Source of the DNA: a bacterium
Lineage (GTDB): Bacteria; Latescibacterota; Latescibacteria; Latescibacterales; Latescibacteraceae
DNA: 64,000 nucleotides
NCBI GenBank assembly: GCA_021372535.1
Contig: JAJFUH010000018.1
Span: forward strand, 11,641 to 75,640
Reading direction: 5' to 3'
The translations under genes were made by a program, and so were the position numbers. Shown piece by piece: positions 1 through 10,408 of this stretch; within the stretch, counting starts at the first letter, position 1, and the number at the start of each line of letters is the position of its first letter. The notes under the pieces are model-generated. The model made no database searches, was not told where the DNA came from, and saw only the letters and a program-made list of their open reading frames with translations.

Positions 1-2
1 TA

Positions 3-77
3 ACTCCGTCCGCGCCCGGTGGCTCCTTTGACAGGGTGAAAGCGTCATTTTCCCTCAAACAGGTTTCAGCGATCTGA
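3..77 (+). CDS. C-terminal tail of an upstream gene (partial)
   Basis: An open frame enters from the left edge and ends at a TGA one base before the rsmD start. It would encode about 24 residues ending in FSLKQVSAI. The near-contact with rsmD suggests an operon partner. The product cannot be identified from so little sequence, and the frame could be open by chance. Confidence 0.35.
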   Translation, partial: TPSAPGGSFDRVKASFSLKQVSAI

Positions 78-78
78 T

Positions 79-624
79 ATGCTCAGAGTGATCGGGGGAC
101 AGTTTAGGGGAAGAAAAATCAGGGCTCCTGAAGGGCTTGCCACCCGGCCTGTACTGGGGAGGGTTCGAGAAGCCCTTTTTAATGTCATCGGGGGAGTTGA
201 AGGTTTCAGGGTTCTCGATCTTTATGCTGGAACAGGGGCTGTCGGCATCGAGGCGCTTTCACGGGGGGCGGAATCGGCGGTGTTTGTGGATTCCGGATTC
301 AAACAGTGCCGGATAATAAGCGAAAACCTTACCCTTTTAGGCGTTTCCGCCGAGGTGATTCATCTTCAGGCTGACCGCGCTATCGGGAAGTTACGGGAAG
401 CGGGCAGCCGATTCGATTTTATCTTTGCTGATCCACCCTACGAACACGGGCTTGGTGTGATAACCCTCGATGCGGTGGACAAGGGCGGCATCCTCGCCGT
501 TCATGGCATCATGGCGCTGACCGTTCGCCATAACGAAGAAATTCCCGGTGCATCCGGAGCTTTAAAACAGATTTTCAACCGCCGTTACGGAGATACCCGT
601 CTTGTCATTTTTACGCCGGAATGA
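79..624 (+). CDS. rsmD: 16S rRNA (guanine966-N2)-methyltransferase RsmD
   Basis: RsmD methylates N2 of G966 in 16S rRNA using S-adenosylmethionine, during 30S assembly. The 181-residue length is normal for the family. The N-terminus (MLRVIGGQFRGRKI) is typical; the SAM-binding motif DLYAGTGAVGIEALSRGA lies near residue 48 and the catalytic DPPY motif (FADPPYE) near residue 117. The gene sits just upstream of coaD, the pairing seen in many bacteria (rsmD-coaD). The ATG start follows the preceding frame by one base. The Shine-Dalgarno sequence is weak. Confidence 0.95.
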   Translation: MLRVIGGQFRGRKIRAPEGLATRPVLGRVREALFNVIGGVEGFRVLDLYAGTGAVGIEALSRGAESAVFVDSGFKQCRIISENLTLLGVSAEVIHLQADRAIGKLREAGSRFDFIFADPPYEHGLGVITLDAVDKGGILAVHGIMALTVRHNEEIPGASGALKQIFNRRYGDTRLVIFTPE

Positions 625-751
625 CAGGAAAGAGCGAAGGGGCAAAGAGTCAGAGGGACTGAGGGACAAAGAGAATTTTTTAAAGAAGATCGTTTGAACC
701 GGTATTCACCGGAGTTTTTTAGTGTATTTTTGACATGGAGGTACCGTCGTC

Positions 752-1249
752 GTGAGAATAGCGTTATATCCGGGGACTTTTGATCCTATTACCAAAGGGC
801 ACATGGATGTGGTTTCGCGGGCTGTGCGAATTTTCGACAGGCTTGTGATCGGTGTTGCATCCAATCCTTTAAAACAGCCGTTTTTCAGTTTCGAGGAGCG
901 GATCGATCTTGTGAAGCAGGTAATTCATGAAGAATACGATACTGAACACATAGAGGTGATCGGCTTCGAATGCCTGACTGTCGATCTTGCCCGGAAAGTG
1001 GGAGCGACCGCGCTCATCCGCGGCCTGCGCGCGGTGACGGACTTCGAATACGAGCTCCAGATCGCCCTGACCAACCGTAATCTCGCCCGGGATATCGAGA
1101 GTGTTTTTCTCATGCCCTCGGTCGAGTACATATACCTTAATTCCTCTGTTGTCAAGGAAGTCGCCAAACATGGCGGCGATATAAGCGATTTCGTTCATGA
1201 CATTGTGGGAAAAAAGCTCCGGACATATTTTAACAAAAAGAAATGCTGA
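752..1249 (+). CDS. coaD: phosphopantetheine adenylyltransferase CoaD
   Basis: CoaD transfers AMP from ATP to 4'-phosphopantetheine, the penultimate step of coenzyme A synthesis. The protein has 165 residues, the usual size. The nucleotidyltransferase signature GTFDPITKGHMD is near the N-terminus, followed by IRGLRAVTDFEYELQ and the YLNSSVVKEVA segment that close the ATP site. The start is a GTG at 752, preceded by GGAGG about ten bases upstream. It follows rsmD after a 127-base purine-rich spacer, in keeping with the conserved rsmD-coaD pair. Confidence 0.96.
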   Translation: MRIALYPGTFDPITKGHMDVVSRAVRIFDRLVIGVASNPLKQPFFSFEERIDLVKQVIHEEYDTEHIEVIGFECLTVDLARKVGATALIRGLRAVTDFEYELQIALTNRNLARDIESVFLMPSVEYIYLNSSVVKEVAKHGGDISDFVHDIVGKKLRTYFNKKKC

Positions 1250-1278
1250 ACCGGATTCCGTATCTATTAAGAGATTTA

Positions 1279-1423
1279 AGAGGGCGGTGAAAAAGTGTCT
1301 TTTTCCCACGCCCGATAATGAAATGTATTGTTTTGTTGCTGTCAAGGGCATGTAAATCGGCACTTCGTGCCGACCCTTGACAGCCAAAATTCAGACATGT
1401 AGAGTTTTTCACCACGCTTTTAA
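1279..1423. repeat. MITE-like intergenic repeat, family C copy 1
   Basis: This fills most of the 329-base gap between coaD and the FAD oxidase. It begins AGAGGGCGGTGAAAAAGTG and ends in the approximate reverse complement (GTTTTTCACCACGCTTTTAA), giving imperfect terminal inverted repeats. Inside is a hairpin, GGCACTTCGTGCC, flanked by CTGTCAAGGGC/GACCCTTGACAG. A longer relative occupies 53614-54043. No coding potential is seen. The rest of the gap (1424-1578) is AT-rich and starts with a decayed ACGCGGATTTTCGCGGAT repeat. Confidence 0.7.
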
Positions 1424-1578
1424 ATAGAACGCGGATTTTCGCGGATTAGTTTTTCATAATTTTAAAGATGTGGTCGATTAATTGTCACTGAAGGGTAGTA
1501 TTAATAATATTTTATGTGTCTTTATGGTTAAATAGTATCATGAATAATCCGAATATGTGTTTTCTTGTGTGAGCCCCG

Positions 1579-2961
1579 ATGATACCAGCCGATGTGATTC
1601 AGAAATTACGCAATATTCTCGGGCCGGAACAGGTTGTTACCGATCCCGATGAGCTCATTGCCTATTCATACGATGCCCAGCCCTCAAAAGCCGTTCCCGA
1701 TGCGATGGTGCTCGTAACCGGCACGAACGATACGGCATTGGTGGCACAGCTCTGCGCCGAACGCTCCATACCCGTGGTTGCCCGCGGAGCGGGTAGCGGT
1801 CAGACCGGCGGCTCGATCCCCGTCCGCGGGGGTGTGGTCATCAACACGGAGCGGATGAACCGTATCATCCGTATCAGCGAGGAAGACCGCCTCGGTTACC
1901 TCGAACCGGGAGTCATAACCGGCGATTTCCAGAAAGCTGCTGCCCGTAAAGGACTATTTTATCCGCCAGAACCGGCATCCGCGCATTTTTCGACAATCGG
2001 CGGGAATGTCGCCGAATCGGCGGGCGGGCTCGGCTGCGTGAAGTACGGGCTCACGAAGCACTTCGTCGCCGGGCTCGTTTTTGTCACGGCTCGGGGAGAT
2101 ATTGTCAGAACCGGCGTCTACACCGACCGTGAGTCGCCGTTCGATGTCGGTGCTACCCTTATCGGCTCCGAAGGAACGCTCGGTATCATCACCGAGGTTG
2201 CAGTCCGGCTCATCCCGCTGCCCGAAAGCAGGATAACCGTGCTCGCGCTCTACAGGTCGCTCATGGAAACCGCGCGGGCTTCGAATGCGGCGCTTCTGTC
2301 CGGTGTCCGGCCCTCGGTTCTCGAGTTCATGGACAGAAGCTGCATCGACACCGTGCTCGAATATGCCGAAATGACAGTGCCCGATGAAACGGGGGCGCTG
2401 CTCATTGCCGAACTGGACGGCGACAAGGAGGAGATTGCGCTCGGGCACGAGGTTCTGCTCGAAGCGCTCGGCCGTTTTAACCCGCTCGATCTGAAGAGCG
2501 CAAAAACCTCGAAAGACCGTGAAGCGCTCTGGAAGCTCAGAACATCGCTCTCACCGGCTATCGCGAAGATCGCTCCGCTCAAGTTCAACGAGGATATCTG
2601 CGTACCCCTGTCGCGAATCCCCGATATGGCTTCGTTTGTCGAGGAACTCGGCAGGAGGAGAGATGTCAAGGTGGTTACCTTCGGGCATTCGGGCGACGGG
2701 AACCTCCATATCAATTTCATGACCCACTGGAAGAAGCCGGACGAGATAGCCCGTGTCGAGGAAGCGATTGTCGATCTGTTCCGCGAGACAGTCCGTGTAG
2801 GCGGGACGCTGTCCGGGGAACACGGTATCGGAATCACCAAGCGCCCCTATCTGGGAATCGAGCTCGACGAGGCGACCATGGATTTCGAAAAGAGGGTCAA
2901 ACGTGCCTATGATCCGGACGATATACTGAATCCGGGGAAGATATTCCCGGAATGTCGTTAA
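1579..2961 (+). CDS. glcD: FAD-binding oxidase, glycolate oxidase GlcD-like
   Basis: This belongs to the FAD-linked 2-hydroxyacid oxidase family (GlcD, D-lactate dehydrogenase). Such enzymes oxidise glycolate or D-lactate and usually pass electrons to the membrane chain through an FeS partner. The 460-residue protein has the N-terminal FAD_binding_4 domain with ARGAGSGQTGGS and PPEPASAHFSTIGGNVAE..GG, and the C-terminal FAD-oxidase_C domain ending in GGTLSGEHGIGITKRPYL and DPDDILNPGKIFP. No GlcE or GlcF gene is adjacent, so the substrate and electron acceptor stay open. The gene is monocistronic, between repeat-filled spacers. Confidence 0.9.
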   Translation: MIPADVIQKLRNILGPEQVVTDPDELIAYSYDAQPSKAVPDAMVLVTGTNDTALVAQLCAERSIPVVARGAGSGQTGGSIPVRGGVVINTERMNRIIRISEEDRLGYLEPGVITGDFQKAAARKGLFYPPEPASAHFSTIGGNVAESAGGLGCVKYGLTKHFVAGLVFVTARGDIVRTGVYTDRESPFDVGATLIGSEGTLGIITEVAVRLIPLPESRITVLALYRSLMETARASNAALLSGVRPSVLEFMDRSCIDTVLEYAEMTVPDETGALLIAELDGDKEEIALGHEVLLEALGRFNPLDLKSAKTSKDREALWKLRTSLSPAIAKIAPLKFNEDICVPLSRIPDMASFVEELGRRRDVKVVTFGHSGDGNLHINFMTHWKKPDEIARVEEAIVDLFRETVRVGGTLSGEHGIGITKRPYLGIELDEATMDFEKRVKRAYDPDDILNPGKIFPECR

Positions 2962-2997
2962 CATCCCGTATCATACGGAGCCCGATTTCTTTAAAAG

Positions 2998-3160
2998 ATT
3001 TATAGAACGCGGATTTTCGCGGATCGGGCGGATTGACGCGGATTTGTTTTTTTACCAATAACTCTCATAACCATCATTGGTCAGAACGAAGGATGAAAAA
3101 GCATATTCAAATAAATAACAGCTTTTCTCCGTATCTCCGTGTCTCCGTGGTGAAATTGTT
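2998..3160. repeat. decayed ACGCGGAT and CTCCGTG intergenic repeats
   Basis: The spacer carries ACGCGGATTTTCGCGGAT-type sequence near 3007, then CGTATCTCCGTGTCTCCGTGG near 3129. The first motif recurs near 1431 and 63928, the second near 46060 and 46345. Nothing codes here. These short sequences look like degraded dispersed repeats rather than regulatory sites. Confidence 0.5.
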
Positions 3161-3195
3161 TAAGACTATTTTCAGATAAATCCGGGGTAATTGTT

Positions 3196-4254
3196 ATGAA
3201 AAAATGCATGGTTTTCGGGATACTACTCGTTTCGCTCACCGGATTTGCCTGTTCTCTGATGGCAAACGAAGCCCCCGTGCGCGCTGTCGGGAAAACGATA
3301 CAGCCCCGTGACGATGTTCCGGTACGGCTGGTTTCGGAAAATGTTCGAATAATGCTCAGCAGCAAAGGGGCTAGTGTACATTGTGAATTCAATCTTTTAA
3401 ACGAGGGCCCGCCGGATACCGTTCAGGTTGGTTTCCCGCGAGGATGGGAAAGTGATTTTGACTATTTCGGCGCCGGAACCTACGGGATGAATTTCAAGGT
3501 CACGACGCTGCCGGTTGACCCGAATTTCTCGGAAATCTCCGGCGAAGAAATGCCGTGGTGGAAAGTGTTCAGCGTGCCCTTCGATTCCACGGGCAAAAAA
3601 ATTACCGTGTTCAATGACTATGCCATACGGGTCAATCCATTCGGTCTCAGTACCTTTTCGGACCTCTATTTCAAATATATCGTGAAAACGGGGGCATACT
3701 GGAAGGATACCATACAGGATGCCCAGTTCCGGATACGGCTGATAAACATTCCCTTCGACCAGATCACGAAGATTTCGCCGGAAGGATTCACCCTCGAAGG
3801 AGATACCGTTACATGGCATTTTACAGACTTCGAGCCGGTCGCGGACATTGAAATTTTCATTATGAACGATGTGCGCTACGAACGCATGGTCGCCGCGAAA
3901 AAATTTCTCGAAGACAACCCGAACAGCGCTTTTGGACACTTCCTTCTCGGTACGGCGTATTTTACAGAGGACATTCATAATCCCGGTTACGAGATATACG
4001 GCGGAGAAAAGTCGGAAAAAGAATTTCTGAAGGCCCTGGAGCTCGATCCTGATAACCTCGATGCCCGCTGGTATCTCGCGGCGGTGTATCATATACGAAA
4101 ACAGGAAGAGAAATCGAAAAAGCTCGTTGAAGAAATCATCGCGAAAAAACCCGATTATTACTGTACCGACAAGCTTTATCCGGGGGTATATGATATTATG
4201 CCGTTTGGAAGCGCCCAGGGCTGGCTGGAGGAACTGAATAGAATGAATCGCTGA
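3196..4254 (+). CDS. exported protein with C-terminal TPR repeats, unknown function
   Basis: The function is not recognised. The 352-residue protein starts with a signal peptide (MKKCMVFGILLVSLTGFACSLMANE). LTGFAC resembles a lipobox, so it may be a lipoprotein. A beta-rich domain of about 200 residues follows, with VQVGFPRGWESDFDYFG, then a helical C-terminus with two TPR-like units (SAFGHFLLGTAYF and NLDARWYLAAVYHIRKQ). The architecture suggests a periplasmic scaffolding or binding protein. It stands alone between spacers, and nothing in the neighbourhood fixes its role. Confidence 0.8.
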   Translation: MKKCMVFGILLVSLTGFACSLMANEAPVRAVGKTIQPRDDVPVRLVSENVRIMLSSKGASVHCEFNLLNEGPPDTVQVGFPRGWESDFDYFGAGTYGMNFKVTTLPVDPNFSEISGEEMPWWKVFSVPFDSTGKKITVFNDYAIRVNPFGLSTFSDLYFKYIVKTGAYWKDTIQDAQFRIRLINIPFDQITKISPEGFTLEGDTVTWHFTDFEPVADIEIFIMNDVRYERMVAAKKFLEDNPNSAFGHFLLGTAYFTEDIHNPGYEIYGGEKSEKEFLKALELDPDNLDARWYLAAVYHIRKQEEKSKKLVEEIIAKKPDYYCTDKLYPGVYDIMPFGSAQGWLEELNRMNR

Positions 4255-4354
4255 TACTGCTGCACGAATCATATATTATTTTGTATATTATCTAAATTAT
4301 TATTACTTTTTCTGATATTCATACCTGAAACAGTGCAAACGCATAGGGAAAAGA

Positions 4355-5608
4355 ATGGGACTCACACTTGCGGAAAAAATACTGAGCGCGCACGCCGACA
4401 ACGAGGTTCACGCCGGTGAGCTCGCCATAATTACGGTCGATGTGTGCCTCACACAGGACGGTACGGGGCCGCTCGCAGTCCGTCAGCTCGAAAAACTCGG
4501 CATGATCAGGGCGGCTCATCCCGAAAGCACGGTGCTCTTTATCGATCACTCGGCGCCCGCGGCGCGCAAGGAGCTCGCGAACGACCACATGCTTCTCAGG
4601 GGTTTTGCCGAAAAGACCGGCGCCTGCCTGTCCGACATCGGGGACGGTGTCTGCCACCAGGTTATCAGCGAGGGCTGGCTCAAGCCGGGAGATGTGCTCA
4701 TCGGCGCGGATTCGCACACCTGCACGGGCGGCGCGATGGCGGCGTTCTCGACCGGAATGGGCTCGACCGATGTCGCGGTCGGCATCGCCCTCGGAAAAAC
4801 GTGGATGAAGGTTCCGGAGAGCATCAGGATCGATGTTTCGGGCTCATTCCCGAAAGGGGTGTATGCCAAGGACCTCATCCTCTCGCTCATCGGGCAGATC
4901 ACCGCGGACGGGGCGACCTACAAGGCGCTCGAATTCGGGGGAAGCGCAATCGAGGCCATGCCGTACCACGAGCGAATGGTGCTCTCGAACATGGCGGTCG
5001 AAGCGGGCGCAAAAGCGGGGCTGATCGCCTCGGACTCTGTGACGAAGCGGTTTCTCGAATCTCAGGGGCGCAGCGAAGATTATCGCGAGATAAGACCCGA
5101 CCCCGATGCAGTCTACGAGCGTGTCATCGAAATGGATGTCTCGAACCTTGTCCCCATGGTGGCATACCCGCACCGTGTGGACAATGTCAGAACCATCGGC
5201 GAGGCAAAAGGCGAGAAAATCGACCAGGTTTTCATCGGCACCTGCACCAACGGCCGCCTCGAAGACCTCAGGATAGCGGCGGAGATTCTCAGGGGCAGAA
5301 AACGTCACCCGAAAACCCGTCTCATCGTCGTTCCCGCCTCGCGCACGATCTACGGTCAGGCGCTCGAAGAGGGGCTGCTTGCGGTTTTCAACGATGCAGG
5401 GGCATCCATCAACACACCGGGATGCGGTCCCTGCGTGGGCGTTCACCAGGGCATTCTCGGTGACGGCGAGAAATGCCTGTCCACGATGAACCGTAATTTC
5501 AAGGGACGGATGGGCAACCCGGAAAGCTTTATCTATCTTGCAAGCCCGGCAACCTGCGCTGCGAGCGCACTCACCGGAGAAATTTCAGATCCGCGGGAGG
5601 TTTTGTAA
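4355..5608 (+). CDS. leuC: 3-isopropylmalate dehydratase/homoaconitase-type large subunit
   Basis: This is the large subunit of the two-subunit aconitase superfamily. It hydrates or dehydrates isopropylmalate, homoaconitate or a related acid with a [4Fe-4S] cluster. At 417 residues it is the short archaeal-type (HacA/LeuC2) form. Cluster cysteines lie in GTCTNGRLEDLRIAAEIL and NTPGCGPCVGVHQG, and the active-site stretch GADSHTCTGGAMAAFSTGMGSTD is intact. It is followed after one base by the small subunit. With icd immediately downstream, an aconitase-like role is possible as well as leucine synthesis. Confidence 0.92.
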   Translation: MGLTLAEKILSAHADNEVHAGELAIITVDVCLTQDGTGPLAVRQLEKLGMIRAAHPESTVLFIDHSAPAARKELANDHMLLRGFAEKTGACLSDIGDGVCHQVISEGWLKPGDVLIGADSHTCTGGAMAAFSTGMGSTDVAVGIALGKTWMKVPESIRIDVSGSFPKGVYAKDLILSLIGQITADGATYKALEFGGSAIEAMPYHERMVLSNMAVEAGAKAGLIASDSVTKRFLESQGRSEDYREIRPDPDAVYERVIEMDVSNLVPMVAYPHRVDNVRTIGEAKGEKIDQVFIGTCTNGRLEDLRIAAEILRGRKRHPKTRLIVVPASRTIYGQALEEGLLAVFNDAGASINTPGCGPCVGVHQGILGDGEKCLSTMNRNFKGRMGNPESFIYLASPATCAASALTGEISDPREVL

Positions 5609-5609
5609 T

Positions 5610-6107
5610 ATGACAATGAATGGAAAAGCATGGACATTCGGCGATAACATCTCGACAGACCTCATCGCTCCCGGACGGCTCTTTCATCTCCGTTCAAACC
5701 TGCCGGAGCTGGCAAAACATGTGCTCGAGGACGCTGACCCGGAATTCGCCGCGAAGGTGCAGAAGGGTGATTTTGTCGTCGGAGGGAGCAACTTCGGGCT
5801 CGGCTCCTCGCGCGAGCATGCGCCGACTATCATAAAGCTTGCCGGTGTTTCCGCCGTGATAGCGCAGTCGTTCGCGCGGATATTCTTCCGCAACGCCATC
5901 AATGTCGGGCTTCCGGTCATCCAGTGCGATACATCGGGGATCGAGGCCGGCGACGAGATCGAGGTCGACCTCGCCGAAGGCACGGTGAAAGACCTGACGA
6001 AGGGTTTCACCCTGACATTTCCGCCTCTGCCGGGGATCATGCGGACGATACTCGAGGACGGCGGTCTTGTGGCGCATCTCCAGAAGCACGGGGATTTTAC
6101 GCTGTAA
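5610..6107 (+). CDS. leuD: 3-isopropylmalate dehydratase/homoaconitase-type small subunit
   Basis: Small swivelling-domain subunit, 165 residues, that completes the active site of the large subunit. The start is ATG 5610, nine bases after GGGAGG and one base after the leuC stop; an upstream extension of the frame is not needed. FGDNISTDLIAPGRLFHLRS and GGSNFGLGSSREHAP (substrate-binding SSRE) are visible. The specificity loop, YLRT or YLVM/YLVY in characterised archaeal enzymes, reads HLRS here. The arginine is the feature linked to tricarboxylate substrates, so leucine synthesis should not be assumed. Confidence 0.92.
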   Translation: MTMNGKAWTFGDNISTDLIAPGRLFHLRSNLPELAKHVLEDADPEFAAKVQKGDFVVGGSNFGLGSSREHAPTIIKLAGVSAVIAQSFARIFFRNAINVGLPVIQCDTSGIEAGDEIEVDLAEGTVKDLTKGFTLTFPPLPGIMRTILEDGGLVAHLQKHGDFTL

Positions 6108-6183
6108 ATGAAAGAATATAATACTCAAACACTGTGTGTCGATGCTTATTTTATATTTTACAATAACTTAAAGGAGTTTATGA

Positions 6184-7425
6184 GTGGACTACACCAGAAT
6201 CGAACTTGAAAGCGGAGGAAAAACGATATCGGTCAGAAATGACCGGCTGAATGTTCCGAACAATCCCGTAATACCGTTCATCGAGGGAGATGGCATCGGG
6301 CCCGATATCTGGAAAGCTTCGAGAAGGGTCCTCGATGCGGCCGTTGAAAAAGCGTATAACGGAGAGAATAAAATTGCATGGGTGGAGATTCTGGCGGGCG
6401 AAAAAGCGTTTGAAAAAACCGGCGAATGGCTTCCCCGGGAAACGCTCGATGCCATCAGGCATTTCGTCGTGGCAATAAAGGGCCCGCTCACTACCCCGGT
6501 AGGAGAGGGATTCCGCAGCCTCAACGTTACGATCAGGCAGAAGCTCGACCTTTACGCCTGTGTCAGGCCGGTACGCTATTTCAAGGGAACGCCGTCCCCC
6601 GTATGCGAGCCCGAAAAACTCGATGTGGTCATTTACCGTGAGAATACCGAAGATGTATATGCGGGTATCGAGTGGCAGCGGGCTTCGGCGGAAGCGGTAA
6701 GCCTGATGGGTTTTCTCAAAAACAAGCTCGGAATCGAAATCAGGCCCGATTCAGGTATCGGTATAAAGCCAATCAGCGCCACCTGCTCAAAACGGCTGGT
6801 CCGGAAGGCGATTGAATACGCCATTGCGAACAAACGCGAATCGGTGACACTCGTCCACAAGGGTAACATCATGAAATACACCGAGGGCGCTTTCCGTGAA
6901 TGGGGTTACGAGCTTGCCCGGGACGAATTTCCCCATGAGACCATAACCGAAGCCGAGGTATATGAAAAATATGACGGTAAAACTCCCGAAGGCCGGATTC
7001 TGATAAAAGACCGTATCGCCGACTCCATGTTTCAGCAGATACTGTTACGGCCTGCCGAATACGATGTCATTGCGACGACCAATCTGAACGGCGATTACCT
7101 CTCCGACGCATGCGCCGCACAGGTTGGAGGTATCGGCATGGCGCCCGGAGCAAATATCGGGGATTCCATCGGAGTCTTCGAGGCAACCCACGGAACGGCG
7201 CCGAAATACCGCGGCAAGAACGCCGCCAATCCCTCTTCGCTGATCCTGTCCGGATGCCTGCTGCTCGAGTACATCGGCTGGCAGGCTGCCTCCGATCTCA
7301 TATACAGGGCGCTCGAACAAGCCATCATACATAAAACGGTCACCTATGATCTCGAACGGCTCGTAAAAGGCGCGACAAAACTGTCGACCAGCGAATTCGC
7401 CGATGCCGTTATCGATGGAATGTAA
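6184..7425 (+). CDS. icd: isocitrate dehydrogenase (NADP-type)
   Basis: Icd decarboxylates isocitrate to 2-oxoglutarate in the TCA cycle. The 413 residues align with the E. coli-type enzyme: the N-terminal [14 protein letters not shown], the substrate serine loop [37 protein letters not shown], and the cofactor segment [11 protein letters not shown], whose Lys-Tyr pair is associated with NADP use. GTG 6184 is the start, eight bases after AAGGAG; the ATG at 6180 is in another frame. It follows leuCD by 76 bases and precedes obg by three, so these may be co-transcribed. Confidence 0.95.
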   Translation: MDYTRIELESGGKTISVRNDRLNVPNNPVIPFIEGDGIGPDIWKASRRVLDAAVEKAYNGENKIAWVEILAGEKAFEKTGEWLPRETLDAIRHFVVAIKGPLTTPVGEGFRSLNVTIRQKLDLYACVRPVRYFKGTPSPVCEPEKLDVVIYRENTEDVYAGIEWQRASAEAVSLMGFLKNKLGIEIRPDSGIGIKPISATCSKRLVRKAIEYAIANKRESVTLVHKGNIMKYTEGAFREWGYELARDEFPHETITEAEVYEKYDGKTPEGRILIKDRIADSMFQQILLRPAEYDVIATTNLNGDYLSDACAAQVGGIGMAPGANIGDSIGVFEATHGTAPKYRGKNAANPSSLILSGCLLLEYIGWQAASDLIYRALEQAIIHKTVTYDLERLVKGATKLSTSEFADAVIDGM

Positions 7426-8424
<999 letters not shown>

Positions 8425-8454
8425 TAGCAGGAACAGCAGGCGGTTTTTGAATTT

Positions 8455-9558
8455 ATGGAAGAAGAACAGGAGGATATTCTTGCGCTTTTCGGCGTACCCG
8501 GAGTCGGCGCCAAGACATATGCCCGTCTCGTTCTGCGGTTCGGTACGCCTTCGGGAGTGTTCGGCGCTTCCGATAAAGAGCTGCTCGATATGGAGGGCGT
8601 CGGGCCGAAGCTCGTACACGCCATCCGCACATATGACCGTAAAACCTTCGTGAGCGGGCAGAAACAGCTCATGGAAAAGTGCGGTGCACAGCTCCTGACC
8701 AGAATCTCGAAGGATTATCCCCCTCTTCTCAACAAGTTTACATCCGCACCGCCGGTTCTTTTTGTCCGCGGCGATGTGTCGGTGCTGTCCGAACAGTCTC
8801 TGGCGTTTGTCGGTACGCGGAGACCATCCGATTACGGCATCATCATGACCCGGAACCTCACGGGCGGAGCGGTGAACGCCGGCCTGTGCGTTGTCAGCGG
8901 CATGGCGGCGGGGATAGACGCAACCGCTCATCGTACAGCGCTTGATCATGGCGGAAAGACCGCCGCGGTTTTCGGCTGCGGCGTCGATATCCTGTATCCC
9001 CATGAAAACCGTAAACTCGCGCAGGATATACTTCAGAAGGGATGTCTGGTCAGCCATTTTCCCATGGGTATCGAGCCGCTGCGGGGAAATTTTCCTGCCC
9101 GCAATGCGGTGATTGTCGGTCTTTCCCTCGGCACTGTCGTCGTGGAAGCCCCGGTTAAAAGCGGGGCGCTCATAACCGCCGATCTGACGATGAGGGCCGG
9201 AAGGAAGCTTTTTGCCGTTCCGGGTAACGCTACATCCCGCACGAGCGAGGGAAGCAACGGGCTGCTTACGAAGGGCGCGCATCCGGTTACGAATATCGCC
9301 CATATCCTCCCGCTCATCGGGAAGACTGCACCGAACTCTCCGAACGGTATTTCATCAGCGCCACCCGTGATGCAGCGGCCCTTGCCGCCCGGAGCAGGAG
9401 GGGAAATACTGAAAATCATCGAAAAAGGCCCGCTTCATATCGATGATATCTGTGTGCGGCTCGGAAAGCCGGTTCCGGAGGTGCTCTACGAGCTTACCAG
9501 TCTCGAGCTCGAAGGGTATGTGAAACAGAATCCCGGAAAGATATTCGAGAGAATGTGA
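8455..9558 (+). CDS. dprA: DNA processing protein DprA/Smf
   Basis: DprA loads RecA on incoming single-stranded DNA during transformation. The 367-residue protein has an N-terminal helix-hairpin-helix/SAM-like region (FGVPGVGAKTYARLVLRFG, MEGVGPKLVHAI), the Rossmann-like core with FVGTRRPSDYG, SGMAAGIDATAHRTAL and FGCGVDILYPHENR, then GALITADLTMRAGRKLFAVPG. A C-terminal winged helix (HIDDICVRLGKPVPEVLYELTSLELEGYVKQ) completes it. It lies 30 bases after obg and is the last core gene before an AT-rich island. No other competence gene is in the window. Confidence 0.95.
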   Translation: MEEEQEDILALFGVPGVGAKTYARLVLRFGTPSGVFGASDKELLDMEGVGPKLVHAIRTYDRKTFVSGQKQLMEKCGAQLLTRISKDYPPLLNKFTSAPPVLFVRGDVSVLSEQSLAFVGTRRPSDYGIIMTRNLTGGAVNAGLCVVSGMAAGIDATAHRTALDHGGKTAAVFGCGVDILYPHENRKLAQDILQKGCLVSHFPMGIEPLRGNFPARNAVIVGLSLGTVVVEAPVKSGALITADLTMRAGRKLFAVPGNATSRTSEGSNGLLTKGAHPVTNIAHILPLIGKTAPNSPNGISSAPPVMQRPLPPGAGGEILKIIEKGPLHIDDICVRLGKPVPEVLYELTSLELEGYVKQNPGKIFERM

Positions 9559-9847
9559 GGTATATTGGGAAAAGAAATTTGTATTAAGAAAGTCATGGAA
9601 AGAAATAAACTGCAGATAAATAAAAAAGGTTAAAATTGAATTATTGGCATAAACAATAGCGTTTGAGATTTTAATGATTGGCAGAGACTTTTATAAAATT
9701 AATCATCGAAGTTGGTAGTAAATTAGGTATTAAAAAAATAAAAGCGAGGATACTATTGAAAGAATTCAAAAAAGGCTAAATCTAAACGCACATTTAACAT
9801 ACAGAACATTAAGGTAGTTAACAACATAAAAGATAAACAGAATAATA
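9559..9847. other. AT-rich spacer at the left edge of the minus-strand cassette
   Basis: About 290 bases of very AT-rich sequence separate dprA from the convergent three-gene cassette. I see no convincing ORF, terminator hairpin or direct-repeat att site. The abrupt shift in base composition right after the dprA stop suggests the left boundary of inserted DNA. Confidence 0.5.
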
Positions 9848-10408
9848 TTATACTGGGAGGCCTATTCTATTAAGATAATCTGCAAATCTTTGTGATAATC
9901 TTTCTCTATAAATTTCATTAACGGTTCCTAAATAATAATTAATATAATGGATTAGAGTATAATCAAATGATACAGTGTAATATAATTTAAAATCAATAAT
10001 CAATTCTGGTATTTGGTAATCCTTATAACTTGGTAAAAAATGATATCTTGTTTCGTTTTGCTTTTTAATCCTATCTATTTTGCTAGAATTTAGTCGTTCC
10101 TGTTTTATTTTATAGATACCAATTAAATGTTCGCCTTCTTTAATAATATCCAACGGGAAGGCAGGAATAAATAATATACTTGGTACAAATTGATTAAAGA
10201 ATTCATTCTCATCTGTATTATTTTTTTTCTCAAAATAACTTTTTAGATCACAATCTTGTGTAATTATAATAATATAATTATAAAAACCTTTAATTACTTC
10301 ATTTGTTGAATTAATATAATAGAAAGAGAAATCTCTCAATATATCACCTTGACATATTCTCTCTCTGTCATGAAATACATAAGGTTTTTCAATTTTACTC
10401 TTGAACAT
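9848..10408 (-). CDS. uncharacterised protein with ITQDCDL motif, third gene of the AT-rich cassette
   Basis: No named family is recognised with certainty. The 186-residue soluble protein starts MFKSKIEKPYVFHDRERICQ, then GDILRDFSF, an IITQDCDL motif at residues 48-55 containing its only cysteine, and ends YRERLSQRFADYLNRIGLPV. From memory, similar short proteins with a [ST]Q[DS]CD motif and a closing RVGLP occur in accessory regions of many bacteria. The start ATG overlaps the end of the 59-residue gene by 14 bases, implying translational coupling. Codon use is AT-rich, unlike the flanking core genes. Confidence 0.75.
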   Translation of the reverse strand: MFKSKIEKPYVFHDRERICQGDILRDFSFYYINSTNEVIKGFYNYIIIITQDCDLKSYFEKKNNTDENEFFNQFVPSILFIPAFPLDIIKEGEHLIGIYKIKQERLNSSKIDRIKKQNETRYHFLPSYKDYQIPELIIDFKLYYTVSFDYTLIHYINYYLGTVNEIYRERLSQRFADYLNRIGLPV

